The position numbers were made by a program, and so were the translations under genes. From Prorocentrum cordatum (lineage: Eukaryota > Sar > Dinophyceae > Prorocentrales > Prorocentraceae): 35,000 bases of DNA. The DNA lies in assembly GCA_963575745.1 (NCBI GenBank), contig CAUYUJ010011181.1, positions 22,987 through 57,986 of the forward strand, written 5' to 3'. Under the pieces are notes generated by a model that saw nothing but the letters and a program-made list of their open reading frames with translations, was not told where the DNA came from and ran no database searches. This document shows, one piece after another, positions 34,335 through 35,000 of the stretch. Each line of letters starts with the position of its first letter. Positions within the stretch are counted from its first letter, which is position 1.

Positions 34335-35000
34335 ACCACCCTCCATTCTGCTTACTTGATTTCCTCACTTATCCCATCCTTTCCCTTCCTGGCTACCCGC
34401 CCGGAGTCTCTTCCTTCTTGGTCTTTCTTTCACGCACGATATCAGTCAATTTGCCTATCTGACACTCGCCTGCCCTGCTTGCCTCATCACCCATTCTGTC
34501 TACCTGATTCCCACTGTTTTCTTTCATTCCATTCTCTTCTCTGGCTTGCCGCCCGAGCCCTTAGCCCTCTCGGCTTCTGCCCTGCGCACGATGCCATCCA
34601 CTGCCTATCTCATACCCGCTGGCTCTGCCGACAACGCTGCCGGCGTCCACGCCGTTGCGCTTTCAGTGAGATCGCTCCTGCACGCCGTGTGGCGCTGCGC
34701 TCACATCATGACTCCCTCTTGTCGGTTTGCCTGTTCCCCCGCCGATCCCGTCATTTTCTCTTCTGGCTGCCCGCCCGTGCTCCCGTCCTTCTCGGCCCTG
34801 CCGTGTGCTCGGCAGGTTTCTCTTCCCTTTCTCTCTCTCTCTCTCTCTCCCCCTCTCTCTCTCTCCCCCTCTCTCTCTGTCTTCCCCATTCTCTTGCCGC
34901 CTGCAACATTGAGGCCGTCCTCTACATTGCTTCCCTCCGCATGAGATCCTTCCTCCTGACTGCCTGGTGACCGCATGCTCGACCTGCCCTGCGTATGTTA
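34335..35000. other. Pyrimidine-rich non-coding stretch with CT repeat
   Basis: The plus strand is C/T-rich. A loosely repeated phrase (CTTCTCTGGCTTGCCGCCCG-like) occurs near 34380, 34535 and 34755. A CT microsatellite with CCCC interruptions spans 34829-34878. No gene recognised. Confidence 0.5.

Noticed and set aside
34356-34970. Ser/Leu/Pro-rich plus-strand frame at the right edge
   Set aside because: Pyrimidine-rich repeats and a CT microsatellite explain the composition. No recognisable domain or convincing signal peptide.

Overview
The window is almost certainly nuclear DNA of a dinoflagellate. The strongest evidence is an exact copy of the 22-nt dinoflagellate spliced leader (26279-26300), found in genomic DNA directly at the 5' end of a retrotransposon. 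The high G+C, the many GGA/TCC tracts and the two retrotransposons with unusually elaborated polyproteins agree with this. The genus cannot be decided from the sequence. I find no convincing host gene and no tRNA or rRNA gene. The window is a repeat-dominated intergenic landscape.

Layout. (1) 1-4245: non-coding sequence with GGA tracts, a foldback cluster (3167-3372), a short array built on CTCGAGACATC, and a CAT/CACCAT microsatellite. (2) 4246-13964: a complete Ty1/copia-class LTR retrotransposon on the minus strand. Its two 183-bp LTRs are identical by eye and it has a 5-bp target duplication. It landed inside the CACCAT microsatellite, which resumes at 13965. It encodes Gag and a very long Pol (protease, a degenerate methyltransferase-like domain, integrase, reverse transcriptase, RNase H). 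(3) 13965-17640: compound microsatellite, GC-rich diverged repeats, a GGTGCC hexamer array, a roughly 75-bp tandem repeat, a foldback element and a duplicated GT-rich block. (4) 17640-20830: three large duplicated blocks of a CCAAGA-type decamer array, five copies of a 75-90-bp hairpin-bearing repeat, and a switch to the opposite (TCTTGG) orientation. (5) 20830-26278: GGA/TCC tracts, a decayed LINE zinc-finger fragment, hairpins and one copy of a roughly 392-bp dispersed repeat. (6) 26279 to about 33.1-33.3 kb: a plus-strand non-LTR retrotransposon (LINE) beginning with the spliced leader. It has a zinc-finger ORF1, an APE-like endonuclease/RT ORF2, and a downstream frame with RNase H and zinc fingers. 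(7) 33.4-35 kb: more TCTTGG repeats, a second copy of the 392-bp repeat, and pyrimidine-rich non-coding DNA.

The two elements work independently. The copia element makes capsid and polyprotein for cytoplasmic reverse transcription and integrase-mediated insertion. The LINE would use target-primed reverse transcription. Because the LINE copy starts with the spliced leader, its RNA template was apparently trans-spliced by the host. Both elements sit inside trinucleotide or hexanucleotide microsatellites. Both carry apparent -1 type frame changes at domain junctions.
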